DNA from: Comamonadaceae bacterium
GTDB taxonomy: Bacteria; Pseudomonadota; Gammaproteobacteria; Burkholderiales; Burkholderiaceae_C
Direction: 5' to 3'
Assembly: GCA_947456305.1 (NCBI GenBank)
Contig: CANGPN010000008.1
Span: forward strand, 62,001 to 126,000
Length of the DNA: 64,000 bases
Of this stretch, positions 32,627 through 42,154 are shown piece by piece. The notes beneath the pieces were generated by a model. That model was not told the DNA's origin, did no database searches, and saw only the letters and a program-made list of their open reading frames with translations. Numbering within the stretch: the first letter of the stretch is position 1; every line of letters begins with the position of its first letter. Made by a program: the position numbers and the translations under genes.

Positions 32627-32872
32627 TTATTTCTTATCGCCAGTTGTTTCCTTTTGGGTGCCCGTTTCTTTCTTGGCGCAGCTTGCTTCTTTCTTAGAAC
32701 AGCTGCTTTCCTTTTTAGAACAGCTTGCGTCTTTCTTAGAGCAGCTGGCTTGTTTGGCCTCTTTCTTACTGCAAGAGCCTGCGCCGCAACTTTTTTCGGG
32801 CTTATCTTGTGCCAAAACAGCACTGGAGGCGATGAGGGTGGAGGCCAAAATAGCGATGGATTTGATGTTCAT
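32627..32872 (-). CDS. Secreted Cys/Lys-rich peptide, likely MNIO substrate (bufferin/HvfA-like precursor)
   Basis: Protein of 81 residues with a signal peptide (IAILASTLIASSAVLA, cleavage after Ala21). The mature part is made almost only of Cys, Ser, Lys, Glu, Ala and Thr: Cys29 and Cys34 (SCGAGSC), then Cys44, 51, 58 and 65 spaced exactly seven apart in SC(S/A)KK(D/E) units. Known MNIO precursors use EGKCG repeats or paired Cys in DUF2282 proteins; these heptads differ. AAGGA lies eight bases before the ATG. It heads the operon; the enzyme gene is 34 bp downstream. Metal (copper) binding after modification is inferred from related systems. Confidence 0.82.
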   Translation of the reverse strand: MNIKSIAILASTLIASSAVLAQDKPEKSCGAGSCSKKEAKQASCSKKDASCSKKESSCSKKEASCAKKETGTQKETTGDKK

Positions 32873-32929
32873 GGTCAGTTTCCTTAGGTTGATGACAAAA
32901 AGTGTGTTGTTTCAATAGACACAATCTGT

Positions 32930-32965
32930 CAGTCGTTGACCTGCACTGAATCCTGACAAAATTTT
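32930..32965 (-). promoter_or_regulatory. Candidate sigma-factor promoter of the MNIO operon
   Basis: On the minus strand TGTCAGGATT (bases 32949-32958) lies about 80 bp before the precursor start and resembles the -35 box of some ECF promoters; no certain -10 box follows. A T-rich stretch flanks it upstream. Assignment by eye only. Confidence 0.25.
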
Positions 32966-33111
32966 TCGCCTTTTTTATCGACTTTCAATTTTTTCAACCT
33001 GTGTTTAAACCGGATTTAACTCTCATTAATTTCAGCGTCCCCTAGAATCGACGTGCTTTCATGCCCAAGCGGCTTCTCTCAGGCATTTTTAACTTCACTG
33101 GACAGACAACC

Positions 33112-34172
<1,061 letters not shown>

Positions 34173-34176
<4 letters not shown>

Positions 34177-35072
34177 GCATCGCGCTACACACCCACACGC
34201 TGGGCTCGCTGCCTTTGCTGGCGCGCGGCAAGGTGCGTGACAACTACACGGTCGGAGATGACCGCATTCTCATGGTGGCCTCGGACCGCATCAGCGCGTT
34301 TGACGTGGTGATGAACGAGCCGATTCCCGGCAAAGGCGCGTTGCTGACGCAAATGGCCTTGTTCTGGTTTGACAAGCTGCACCACATTTGCCCGAATCAC
34401 CTGACTGGCGACGCGCCCGAGTCTGTGGTGTCTGATGCCGAGCGCCCTTATGTGACCAAGCGTTCTATGTTGGTACGCCGCTTGCAACCTATTCCTGTTG
34501 AAGCCGTGGTGCGCGGCTATCTGGCCGGTAGCGGGTGGAAGGAGTACCAGCAATCGCAGTCAGTCTGCGGCGTGCCACTGCCTGGCGGCTTGCACAATGC
34601 CTCGCGTTTGCCAGAGCCCATATTCACACCCGCCGCCAAAGCAGCCGCCGGTGAGCATGATGAAAACATCAGCTTTGAACAAACGGTTGCCATGATCGGC
34701 GAAGATTTGGCCCAACGTATTCGCAACATCAGCATCGCCTTGTATGAAACCGCGTATGACATCGCCGCTGCCAAAGGCATTTTGATCGCTGACACCAAGT
34801 TCGAATTTGGCTTGAGCCCCGAAGGCACGCTGGTGTTGATGGACGAGGTGCTGACACCGGACTCATCTCGCTACTGGCCGGCCGATGCGTACAAAGAAGG
34901 TGCCAACCCGCCGAGTTTTGACAAACAGTATTTGCGCGATTGGCTGGAAACTGCTGAGCTTGACGGTGCGCCGTGGAACAAAACCGCGCCTGCGCCCGCC
35001 TTGCCAGAGGCCGTGATTTCCCTCACCGCCGACAAATACCAGGAAGCCTGGGCGCGTTTGCAATCGGCCTGA
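34173..35072 (+). CDS. purC: Phosphoribosylaminoimidazole-succinocarboxamide synthase
   Basis: Purine synthesis enzyme that joins CAIR and aspartate. Motifs: [60 protein letters not shown] and [13 protein letters not shown]. It is about 299 residues, the longer type found in Burkholderiales. The only fitting start is TTG 34173, overlapping the fba stop by four bases. With fba it forms a two-gene unit; purE and purK lie 3 kb further on. Confidence 0.93.
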
Positions 35073-35085
35073 GCACAGGCCCGGT

Positions 35086-36861
35086 TCATTGCGGTTTGGC
35101 TGGCTCGGTCAAACCCAAGCGGGCAATTTCTTTTTCCAGGTTCGCCAAATTAATGGGCTTGGACAAATAACCATCTGCGCCCAATGAGCGAAACCGCTCT
35201 TCATCGCCCAACATGGCATGCGCGGTGACCATCATGACCTTCAGGTGCTGACCACTGTCCGCTTCCCTTCGCCGTATCTCTGAAAGTGCAGCAATGCCGT
35301 CCATCTTCGGCATCATCACGTCCAGCAACAACATATCAAAGCTGTGTTGTGCCAGCGCTTGCAAACACTGCTGGCCATCGGCCACCAGGCTGACCTGGTG
35401 GCCGAGTTGCTCCAGCATCATCTTGGCTACCATTTGATTCACCGGGTTGTCTTCAGCCAGCAAAATGTTCAAGGGCTGTAAAGCAGTCGCGGGCAAAGCC
35501 GTGTGCGTGCTCGGCGGCTCTGAGTTGGCGACGGTCACTTGTTCGCACACCACACTGAAAGAAAAAACTGCTCCCTGACCCGGGGCACTGTCAGCGCGTA
35601 TGTAGCCGCCCATGTTTTGCACCAGCCGCCGGGTGATAGCCAAGCCCAGGCCGGTGCCGCTAAAGTGTCGGGTGATAGAGGTATCTGCCTGCACAAACGG
35701 TGAAAACAAGGCGTCGGTCTGGGCTGCATCAAAACCGATGCCAGTGTCGCGCACACACACATGCAAACGCAGCTGCTGAGACTGCGGTGCTAACTCGGAA
35801 CCCACCTCTACCTCCACCCGACCCTCGGCGGTGAACTTGATGGCGTTGTCAATCAGGTTACTGAGGATTTGCCGCAACCGCACCGGATCCGTCATCACAT
35901 GCACGGGCGTGTGGGTGTCCAGCTTTAATTGCAACAACAGGTTTTTCTTGTGGGCCAGTGGCTCAAACAAGCGCAAGGTGTATTCCAACAACTGCGGCAA
36001 ATGCACCGGGGTGGACTCAATGTCCATGGAGCCGGATTCGATTTTGGACAGATCAAGAATATTGTTGATGATGGACAGCAACTGGTCGCCCGAGCTTTGC
36101 GCCAAATGCAAATACTCGCGCTGCTCGTCGCTCAAACTGGTTTCGCGCAATAGTTGTATCAGCCCCAGCATGCCGTTCATGGGGGTGCGTATTTCATGGC
36201 TGATGTTGGCCAGAATTTCACTCTTTAAGCGGTTGGCCACTTCGGCGCGGTCGCGCGCTTGCATCAAATCAATTTCGTTGCTGCGCACCTGCGCAATGAT
36301 GCGTTGCTGCTCGACTCCTTCACGACGCAACCAGATGGACAAATAACCCATCATGCCGACAAAGGGCAAAAAATACGCGACGTGCAATACAAACGTCGAC
36401 CAAAAAGCCTGCGTGTCAAACACATACACCGGGATGCCGATGTACTGCGCGTAACCGGCCACCAAATGTTGCAAATAAATAAACACCGTGGCCGAAAAAA
36501 TGGTGCGCCAGTCCCGGTAATACAGCAACACGCCGATCAGGCCGAATGCAGCGAAATGCGCCTCGATATCACCGCCCGATTGATGAATGATGAGGCTGGT
36601 ATAGGCCATGAAAGCACAGGCCATGGTGATGCGGGTAATCAATTCACCGGCGTATTTCTTTTGCAGCCAATACGTGAGGGCCAGCGTTGGCAAGCCTATC
36701 AGCACAACGATATCCCAAGTGCCCCGGTAAGGCGCAATGGCCAGGCACACCAGTGTTAAAAACAGGTTCATCCCCACCATGATGCGGTCGGCCCGCACCC
36801 GGTAATCGAACAACGCCTGGTTGTAGGCGGATTCGGCTGCAAATACCTTGACGGGGTTCAA
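35086..36861 (-). CDS. Hybrid sensor histidine kinase with receiver domain
   Basis: Membrane kinase of about 591 residues. An N-terminal region of about six membrane helices ([17 protein letters not shown] to [17 protein letters not shown]) is the sensor. A coiled segment leads to HisKA ([15 protein letters not shown]), the ATPase ([26 protein letters not shown]) and a C-terminal receiver ([11 protein letters not shown]; acceptor Asp in [13 protein letters not shown]; Lys in YLSKPIN). The start is not ATG: TTG 36861 overlaps a small upstream gene in TTGA and fits best. No partner regulator lies alongside, so its output is unknown. Confidence 0.87.
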   Translation of the reverse strand: MNPVKVFAAESAYNQALFDYRVRADRIMVGMNLFLTLVCLAIAPYRGTWDIVVLIGLPTLALTYWLQKKYAGELITRITMACAFMAYTSLIIHQSGGDIEAHFAAFGLIGVLLYYRDWRTIFSATVFIYLQHLVAGYAQYIGIPVYVFDTQAFWSTFVLHVAYFLPFVGMMGYLSIWLRREGVEQQRIIAQVRSNEIDLMQARDRAEVANRLKSEILANISHEIRTPMNGMLGLIQLLRETSLSDEQREYLHLAQSSGDQLLSIINNILDLSKIESGSMDIESTPVHLPQLLEYTLRLFEPLAHKKNLLLQLKLDTHTPVHVMTDPVRLRQILSNLIDNAIKFTAEGRVEVEVGSELAPQSQQLRLHVCVRDTGIGFDAAQTDALFSPFVQADTSITRHFSGTGLGLAITRRLVQNMGGYIRADSAPGQGAVFSFSVVCEQVTVANSEPPSTHTALPATALQPLNILLAEDNPVNQMVAKMMLEQLGHQVSLVADGQQCLQALAQHSFDMLLLDVMMPKMDGIAALSEIRRREADSGQHLKVMMVTAHAMLGDEERFRSLGADGYLSKPINLANLEKEIARLGLTEPAKPQ

Positions 36862-36986
36862 TTCAGGCACAGCCAGCCCTTTAATACATCGCGATAACTG
36901 AACCAAGCCAGTAACAGCAGGCAATACAGCATCCAAATGCTGACCAGTGCGACTGGTTTTTGAACTGGCGTATCGGGCTTGTGCAT
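36858..36986 (-). CDS. Possible 42-residue single-helix membrane protein
   Basis: ATG 36986 opens [11 protein letters not shown] followed by a clear helix ([18 protein letters not shown]) and ends TGA overlapping the likely TTG start of the hybrid kinase (TTGA). The junction mirrors that of fba and purC. There is no obvious ribosome site and I know no family, so it could be chance. Confidence 0.4.
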   Translation of the reverse strand: MHKPDTPVQKPVALVSIWMLYCLLLLAWFSYRDVLKGWLCLN

Positions 36987-37087
36987 AGAAACAGATTAAC
37001 TGCTTAAGCTTGCAGATAGTGCCGCTGCTGCCACGACGCGAAAGATGTCCACGGTGCCGTGGCCTGATCGAGTGAAGCAGCCTCTGG

Positions 37088-38044
37088 TTAGTTCAACGCC
37101 ATGCTCAATTTACGGCGGTACTTGGACACCAGTTCGGCCTGCGGATCGTCCAGCGCAACCGCCTTGCCGGTCAGTTCAATGCCGCCAGCGCTTTTGCCGG
37201 GTATGGGCTGCTCGCCTTTGGCTTTGACCGGGGTCAGCAGTTCCAACACGGCGACGATGTTTTTGCGCGCCGCTTCCTCGTTCCAGGTTTTGTCGCGCAT
37301 CACAATTTCCAGCAACTCGTCCATGGCCGCCGTCCATTCGGATGCCGCCATCAGCAAACGTGCTTTGGCCAGACGGGTGTCGAAATCGCGTTTGTTTTTT
37401 TCGATCAAGGCATCGAATTGCGCGAGTTGCCAGTGGGCGCGTTCATCGGTATTGGCGAAATGCAGTGCCTGACCCCAGTGGTGCAATGCCTCGAACCGCA
37501 GTTGCAGCGGAATTTGCGCCAGCGCCGGGGCCAGCGCCGTTTGTGCTTTGTCCAACTCGCCGACCGCCATCAATAACTTGACGTATTCAAACCGGGCATC
37601 GTCGTTGGCCGGATTGACGGCCAGTGCTTCTTGCAACTTGGCCAGTGCGGCATCGGCATTACCTTCGGCCAGCAGTTCTTCGGCGGCGCTCAAATCTTCT
37701 TCGGCCATCAACTCGTTTTCGCCGGGCAAATGCTTGTCCAGAAACTCGCGCAATTTGCCCTCGGGCAAAGCGCCCATGAAACCGTCGACCGGCTTGCCGC
37801 CCATCATCAGCACACAAGTGGGAATGCTGCGAATGCCAAAAGCCTGCGACAGTTGCTGCTCGTCATCAGAATTGATCTTCACCAGCTTGAAGCGGCCGGC
37901 GTAATCGACTTCGAGTTTTTCAAGCACCGGCCCTAAGGATTTGCAAGGGCCGCACCACGGTGCCCAGAAATCCAGCAGCACAGGAATATCGTTGGAAGCC
38001 AGAATGACTTCGGCTTCAAAATTCTCAACAGTCACATCAATCAT
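37088..38044 (-). CDS. cnoX: Thioredoxin-TPR co-chaperone CnoX
   Basis: Protein of 318 residues. The N-terminal thioredoxin domain has the active-site [14 protein letters not shown] (Cys31, Cys34), SIPTCVLM and GALPEGKL; a C-terminal helical TPR-like domain (about 125-318: [24 protein letters not shown], and [14 protein letters not shown]) follows. CnoX/YbbN protects chaperone clients and hands them to GroEL. Here the CxxC pair is complete, as in alphaproteobacterial CnoX, not the SxxC of E. coli. ATG 38044 gives the usual [10 protein letters not shown] start; it is divergent from purE. Confidence 0.9.
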   Translation of the reverse strand: MIDVTVENFEAEVILASNDIPVLLDFWAPWCGPCKSLGPVLEKLEVDYAGRFKLVKINSDDEQQLSQAFGIRSIPTCVLMMGGKPVDGFMGALPEGKLREFLDKHLPGENELMAEEDLSAAEELLAEGNADAALAKLQEALAVNPANDDARFEYVKLLMAVGELDKAQTALAPALAQIPLQLRFEALHHWGQALHFANTDERAHWQLAQFDALIEKNKRDFDTRLAKARLLMAASEWTAAMDELLEIVMRDKTWNEEAARKNIVAVLELLTPVKAKGEQPIPGKSAGGIELTGKAVALDDPQAELVSKYRRKLSMALN

Positions 38045-38151
38045 GGGTCTGGGGTCCACAGGAATAAAATCGGTCAATCCATAGCACCGGGCGCGTTTAC
38101 CCGGTTCTTCGTTCAACCCTAAGCTTACCCGCAGTTCAACTGCGCTTCACT

Positions 38152-38646
38152 ATGTCCTCTGTTCTTATCGGTGTGGTCATGGGCTCCAGCTCCGACTGGG
38201 ACACCATGCAACATGCCACGCAAATCCTGCATGACTTCGGTGTCGCCCATGAAGCGCAAGTGCTGTCCGCCCACCGCATGCCGGACGAGATGTTCGCCTA
38301 CGCCGAATCAGCCCATGCGCGCGGCTTGCAAGCCATCATCGCCGGGGCAGGCGGCGCGGCGCATTTGCCGGGCATGCTGGCGGCCAAAACCACCGTGCCG
38401 GTGCTTGGTGTGCCGGTGGCCGGTAAACATTTACAAGGTGTGGATTCGCTGCACAGCATTGTGCAAATGCCCAAAGGCATTCCGGTAGCAACCTTTGCTA
38501 TCGGTGCGGCAGGCGCGGCAAACGCGGCTTTGTTCGCCATTGCCATGCTGGCTTTGCACAACCCGGCGCTGCACCAAGCCTTGCAGGATTTCCGTCAACG
38601 CCAAAGCGATGCCGCCCGTCAAATGACGCTGCCGCCTGTCGCATGA
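38152..38646 (+). CDS. purE: N5-carboxyaminoimidazole ribonucleotide mutase
   Basis: Converts N5-CAIR to CAIR in purine synthesis; 164 residues. Motifs: GVVMGSSSDWDTMQ, VLSAHRMPDEMF, IAGAGGAAHLPGMLA, TTVPVLGVPV and QMPKGIPVATFAIG. It overlaps purK by four bases (ATGA), so the two steps are made together. Confidence 0.96.
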   Translation: MSSVLIGVVMGSSSDWDTMQHATQILHDFGVAHEAQVLSAHRMPDEMFAYAESAHARGLQAIIAGAGGAAHLPGMLAAKTTVPVLGVPVAGKHLQGVDSLHSIVQMPKGIPVATFAIGAAGAANAALFAIAMLALHNPALHQALQDFRQRQSDAARQMTLPPVA

Positions 38647-39839
38647 GCGGTTTACCTTTGAAGCCCGGCGCCATGCTGGGCGTGTTGGGCGGCGGTCAAC
38701 TCGGGCGCATGTGGTCGCACGCCGCCCAAAGCCTGGGCTACCGCACTGCGGTGCTGGACCCGGACCCTGACAGCCCCGCCGGTCTGGTCAGTCACCTGCA
38801 TATTCAAACCACCTACCTCGATCCGCAAGGGCTGGCGCACATGGCTTCTCAATGCGCCGCCATCACCACCGAATTTGAAAACGTACCCGCCGAAGCGCTG
38901 GCACAACTGCAACAACAGTTGCCGGTCTCACCCGGCCCAGATGCGGTGCGTGTTGCGCAAGACCGCGCGTTAGAGAAAGCCCATTTCGTGCGCTGCGGTG
39001 TGCCGGTGGCACCGCACCAAGTGATTCACAACGCGGCTGAACTCGCACTGGTTCCAGAAGACTTGCTGCCCGGTATTTTGAAAACCACGCGCTTGGGCTA
39101 CGACGGCAAAGGGCAGGTGCGGGTGAATTCAAGCGCCGAGCTTGAGGCTGGTTTTGCGCGGCTGCAATCCGGGACTGAACCGGTGGTTTGCATTCTGGAA
39201 AAACGCCTGCCGCTGGCCGCCGAATGCTCGGTGGTGCTGGCGCGCAGCCACGACGGGCAAACCGTGCATTTGCCGCTGCAAACCAATCTGCATCGCGACG
39301 GCATTCTGGCGGTCACCGAGGTGTATGACGGTGCGCTGTCTGCCGAGACCACCGAACTGGCTTTACGCAGCGCCTATGACATTGCCCGCCAACTCAACTA
39401 CGTCGGTGTGTTGTGCGTGGAATTTTTTCTGCTGCAAGACGGCCCGGAGCGGGATGCACTGGGGCCGCTGGTGGTGAATGAAATCGCACCGCGCCCGCAC
39501 AACAGCGGCCACCACAGCATCAACAGCTGCGATGTGTCGCAGTTTGAATTGCAGGTGCGCTGCATGGCCGGTTTGCCCTTGACCCCGCCGCGTTTGCACA
39601 GCCCCTGCGTGATGTTGAATTTGCTCGGCGATATGTGGCTGCAACAAGGCGACACGCCGGTTGAACCAAACTGGGCGCAGCTGCTGGCGCTGCCCGGCGT
39701 GCATTTGCATTTGTATGGCAAAACCCAAGCCAAGCCCGGTCGCAAAATGGGCCATGTGACGGTCACTGCTGCGGACATGACGCAAGCGCGGCGCGTGGCA
39801 TTGCAAGCGGCGGGCGTGTTGGGCATTGCACCGTGGTGA
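38643..39839 (+). CDS. purK: N5-carboxyaminoimidazole ribonucleotide synthase
   Basis: ATP-grasp enzyme (398 residues) making N5-CAIR from AIR and bicarbonate. Begins with the nucleotide-fold GVLGGGQLGRMW, has TTEFENVPAEAL, KTTRLGYDGKGQ, and NEIAPRPHNSGHHSI, all typical. Start overlaps purE; the stop overlaps the GTG start of the Sua5 gene by seven bases. Confidence 0.96.
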   Translation: MSGLPLKPGAMLGVLGGGQLGRMWSHAAQSLGYRTAVLDPDPDSPAGLVSHLHIQTTYLDPQGLAHMASQCAAITTEFENVPAEALAQLQQQLPVSPGPDAVRVAQDRALEKAHFVRCGVPVAPHQVIHNAAELALVPEDLLPGILKTTRLGYDGKGQVRVNSSAELEAGFARLQSGTEPVVCILEKRLPLAAECSVVLARSHDGQTVHLPLQTNLHRDGILAVTEVYDGALSAETTELALRSAYDIARQLNYVGVLCVEFFLLQDGPERDALGPLVVNEIAPRPHNSGHHSINSCDVSQFELQVRCMAGLPLTPPRLHSPCVMLNLLGDMWLQQGDTPVEPNWAQLLALPGVHLHLYGKTQAKPGRKMGHVTVTAADMTQARRVALQAAGVLGIAPW

Positions 39840-40858
39840 AGCTGACGGTCATGCCTGCAGATATCGCCCTTGCAGCGCAAACTTTGGCAGACGGTGCCTT
39901 GTTGGGCTTGCCGACAGAAACGGTCTACGGTCTGGCCGCTGATGCGCTCAACCCGCAAGCGGTCGCTGCTGTGTTTGCGGCCAAAGGCAGGCCGGCGGAT
40001 CACCCGCTGATCGTGCATGTGGCCAGCCCGGCGCAAGTGCCTCTATTCGCCAGCGACGTGCCCGCGTTCGCCCGCGCGTTGATGGACGCTTATTGGCCCG
40101 GTCCGCTGACTTTGATATTGCCGCGCCGCCCCGGTGTGGCCGATGCAGCCGCAGGCGGCCACGACACGGTTGCACTGCGTTGCCCGTCTCACCCGCTGGC
40201 GCAACAGGTGTTGCAACAAGCACTGGCCCTAGGCGTGCAAGGCGTGGCCGCACCCAGCGCCAATCTGTTTGGCCGCGTCAGCCCGACCACGGCGGCGCAT
40301 GTGCGCCAAGCGTTTCCAGATTTGCAGGTGCTGGACGGCGGTGCATGTGATGTCGGCATTGAATCCACCATCGTCGACGCCAGCCGAGGCAAACCTGTGT
40401 TGTTGCGCCCCGGCATGTTGACACTTGCTGCATTGAGCGAGGTCTGCGGCATGCCGGTGTCGCGTGACACAGTGGCCGCTGCCACCCCCACTGAAACCGG
40501 GTCGCATGCACCGGCCACAACCGGCAGTCTGGCTTCGACACCAGCTGCCCCGGGAAGTCTGGCTTCGCATTACGCACCACGCGCGCGGGTCAGGTTGATG
40601 ACGCTTGCAGACATGCAAACTGCTTTGCCAACTTCACCCAAGGCCCGCGTGGCGCTGTGGCTGCGCTCTGCATGGCTTGTGCCGCCCGGTGTCAAACGCT
40701 TGGCCATGCCCGGCGATGCTGCTGCGTGTGCCCACGAATTGTTCGCACGTCTGCACGAGCTTGATGCCGCCGAAGTGGATGAAATTTGGGTGGAAACACC
40801 GCCCGTTGATGCAACATGGGACGGTGTGCGCGACCGGCTGCAACGCGCCAGCGCATGA
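39833..40858 (+). CDS. L-threonylcarbamoyladenylate synthase (Sua5 type)
   Basis: Makes the threonylcarbamoyl-AMP used for the t6A tRNA base. The YrdC domain shows LPTETVYGLAADA, FAAKGRPADHPLI, WPGPLTLIL, APSANLFGRVSPTTA and GIESTIVDAS. A C-terminal Sua5 domain follows a linker where SLASHYAP is preceded by a repeated GSLAS (bases about 40520-40570). At 341 residues it is the long form. GTG 39833 overlaps the purK stop. The partner tsaB lies 4 kb downstream. Confidence 0.92.
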   Translation: MVKLTVMPADIALAAQTLADGALLGLPTETVYGLAADALNPQAVAAVFAAKGRPADHPLIVHVASPAQVPLFASDVPAFARALMDAYWPGPLTLILPRRPGVADAAAGGHDTVALRCPSHPLAQQVLQQALALGVQGVAAPSANLFGRVSPTTAAHVRQAFPDLQVLDGGACDVGIESTIVDASRGKPVLLRPGMLTLAALSEVCGMPVSRDTVAAATPTETGSHAPATTGSLASTPAAPGSLASHYAPRARVRLMTLADMQTALPTSPKARVALWLRSAWLVPPGVKRLAMPGDAAACAHELFARLHELDAAEVDEIWVETPPVDATWDGVRDRLQRASA

Positions 40859-40924
40859 ACACTTGGCAATCACTCACCGCATTTGACACAGCGTGTGCAT
40901 GCATCGACGCAGGCCGTTGAGCGC

Positions 40925-41548
40925 ATGTTGCTGACTGAGGTACACGCGACTTTTTTTCTGGCCGCCGTACTGCTGGCCTTGACCCCGGGCCCTGACAATG
41001 TGTTCGTGTTGTTGCATTCAGCGCAACACGGCGCACGCAGCGGTTTGCTGGTGGTACTGGGTTTGTGCACCGGATTGTTGGGCCACACAGCAGCCGTGGC
41101 GCTGGGTCTGGCGGCATTGCTGGCATCAACCGGCTGGGCCTGGTTGCTAATTAAAAGCGCCGGGTGCGCGTATTTGCTCAGGCTGGCCTGGCTGTCCTGG
41201 CACGCGCCCGCCGCCCGCACCGACACCGCTGATACGCCTGCACTGAGCGCGCGCAGCAGCTACTGGCGCGGCGTGTGGATGAATCTGAGCAACCCCAAAG
41301 TAGCCGTGTTTTTTCTGGCGTTTTTGCCGCAGTTTGTGCAAACCGAATCCTTGCAGCCAGCCTGGCAACAAATTCTGCTGTTGGGCGGCTTGTTCATACT
41401 GGCCACGCTTCTGGTTTTCGGCGGGTTGGTCCTGGGCGCAGGCCGCTGGGGCGAGCGCTGGTTGTCGTCTGAACGTGGACAAGCTTGGTTGAACCGCTTG
41501 GCGGGGCTGTTGTTCAGCGCGCTCGCTGTGCGCTTGTGGCTGGTTTGA
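40925..41548 (+). CDS. LysE family translocator
   Basis: Inner-membrane exporter of 207 residues with about six helices. The RhtB/LysE signature FLLALTPGPDN-like segment (VLLALTPGPDNVFVL), QHGARSGLLVVLGLCTG and MNLSNPKVAVFFLAFLPQF are present. It exports amino acids or related metabolites; the substrate is unknown. ATG 40925 is chosen over the in-frame TTG 40883. It is 66 bp after the Sua5 gene and convergent with the lipoprotein gene. Confidence 0.88.
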   Translation: MLLTEVHATFFLAAVLLALTPGPDNVFVLLHSAQHGARSGLLVVLGLCTGLLGHTAAVALGLAALLASTGWAWLLIKSAGCAYLLRLAWLSWHAPAARTDTADTPALSARSSYWRGVWMNLSNPKVAVFFLAFLPQFVQTESLQPAWQQILLLGGLFILATLLVFGGLVLGAGRWGERWLSSERGQAWLNRLAGLLFSALAVRLWLV

Positions 41549-41603
41549 ACTTATCCACTGGGGTATTTACCGGCGTCAACCCTCAGTGGCTACCCATTCA
41601 ACG

Positions 41604-42071
41604 TCAAGGCTGGCGGCGTTTGTCCGGCGCCAGACACACTTTGTCGGCCAGTTTGTCCTCCAGACTACCGGCCTGAATCGGCTGCCACTTCAACAATGGC
41701 CAGTCCTTGGGCTGGTCTGACCACCAATTCAGACCTTCGGCTTTGCTGTGTATGGCCACGACTTCGTTGTTTTCCACCACGGTTCGCATCAACCACATGC
41801 GCTGCCTGTCGCGGCAATTCAAGTTGATTTGCAATTTCTCATACAAATAAGGCGAATTGGCAGACCGCTTTTGCAGCCAGAAGGTGCGGAACAGATCGTG
41901 TTTGGCCAAGCCGGCCATGTCTATGCCGTAATGCACACCTTCGGGCGTGAGCACCACGGTTTCCCAAACCGTCGCCAGATCCACGCTGTAAACCGCCTGG
42001 TAGGACTTTTTAGGCGTTTGACAACCGCCCAGCAGAAAGAACGCACAGGCCCAGATAGCCACGGTTTTCAT
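41604..42071 (-). CDS. Putative lipoprotein of unknown function (155 aa)
   Basis: Signal peptide with lipobox (IWACAFFLLGGC, Cys about 17), so it is likely anchored in the outer membrane. The mature part has AVYSVDLATVWETVVLTP, NLNCRDRQRMWLMRTVVENN and a final CLAPD, resembling no family I can name. ATG 42071 gives the best signal peptide; the frame extends six codons upstream. It lies convergent to lysE and 83 bp after dacB on the same strand. Confidence 0.75.
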   Translation of the reverse strand: MKTVAIWACAFFLLGGCQTPKKSYQAVYSVDLATVWETVVLTPEGVHYGIDMAGLAKHDLFRTFWLQKRSANSPYLYEKLQINLNCRDRQRMWLMRTVVENNEVVAIHSKAEGLNWWSDQPKDWPLLKWQPIQAGSLEDKLADKVCLAPDKRRQP

Positions 42072-42154
42072 CCACATCCTCTCGTTCAATCGCAGGGCAA
42101 ATTCAATAAATATACCAATATTGTTTAATTAGTCTTTAAATTTGTCAAATATTA

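Noticed and set aside
40490-40575. Repeated GSLAS coding segment in the Sua5 gene as a slipped-strand switch
   Set aside because: Only two imperfect copies within the linker and no frame effect; ordinary linker variation.
41555-41589. Hairpin CCACTGGGG ... CCTCAGTGG between lysE and the lipoprotein gene as a terminator
   Set aside because: The stem has mismatches and no T run follows on either strand, so I did not call it.
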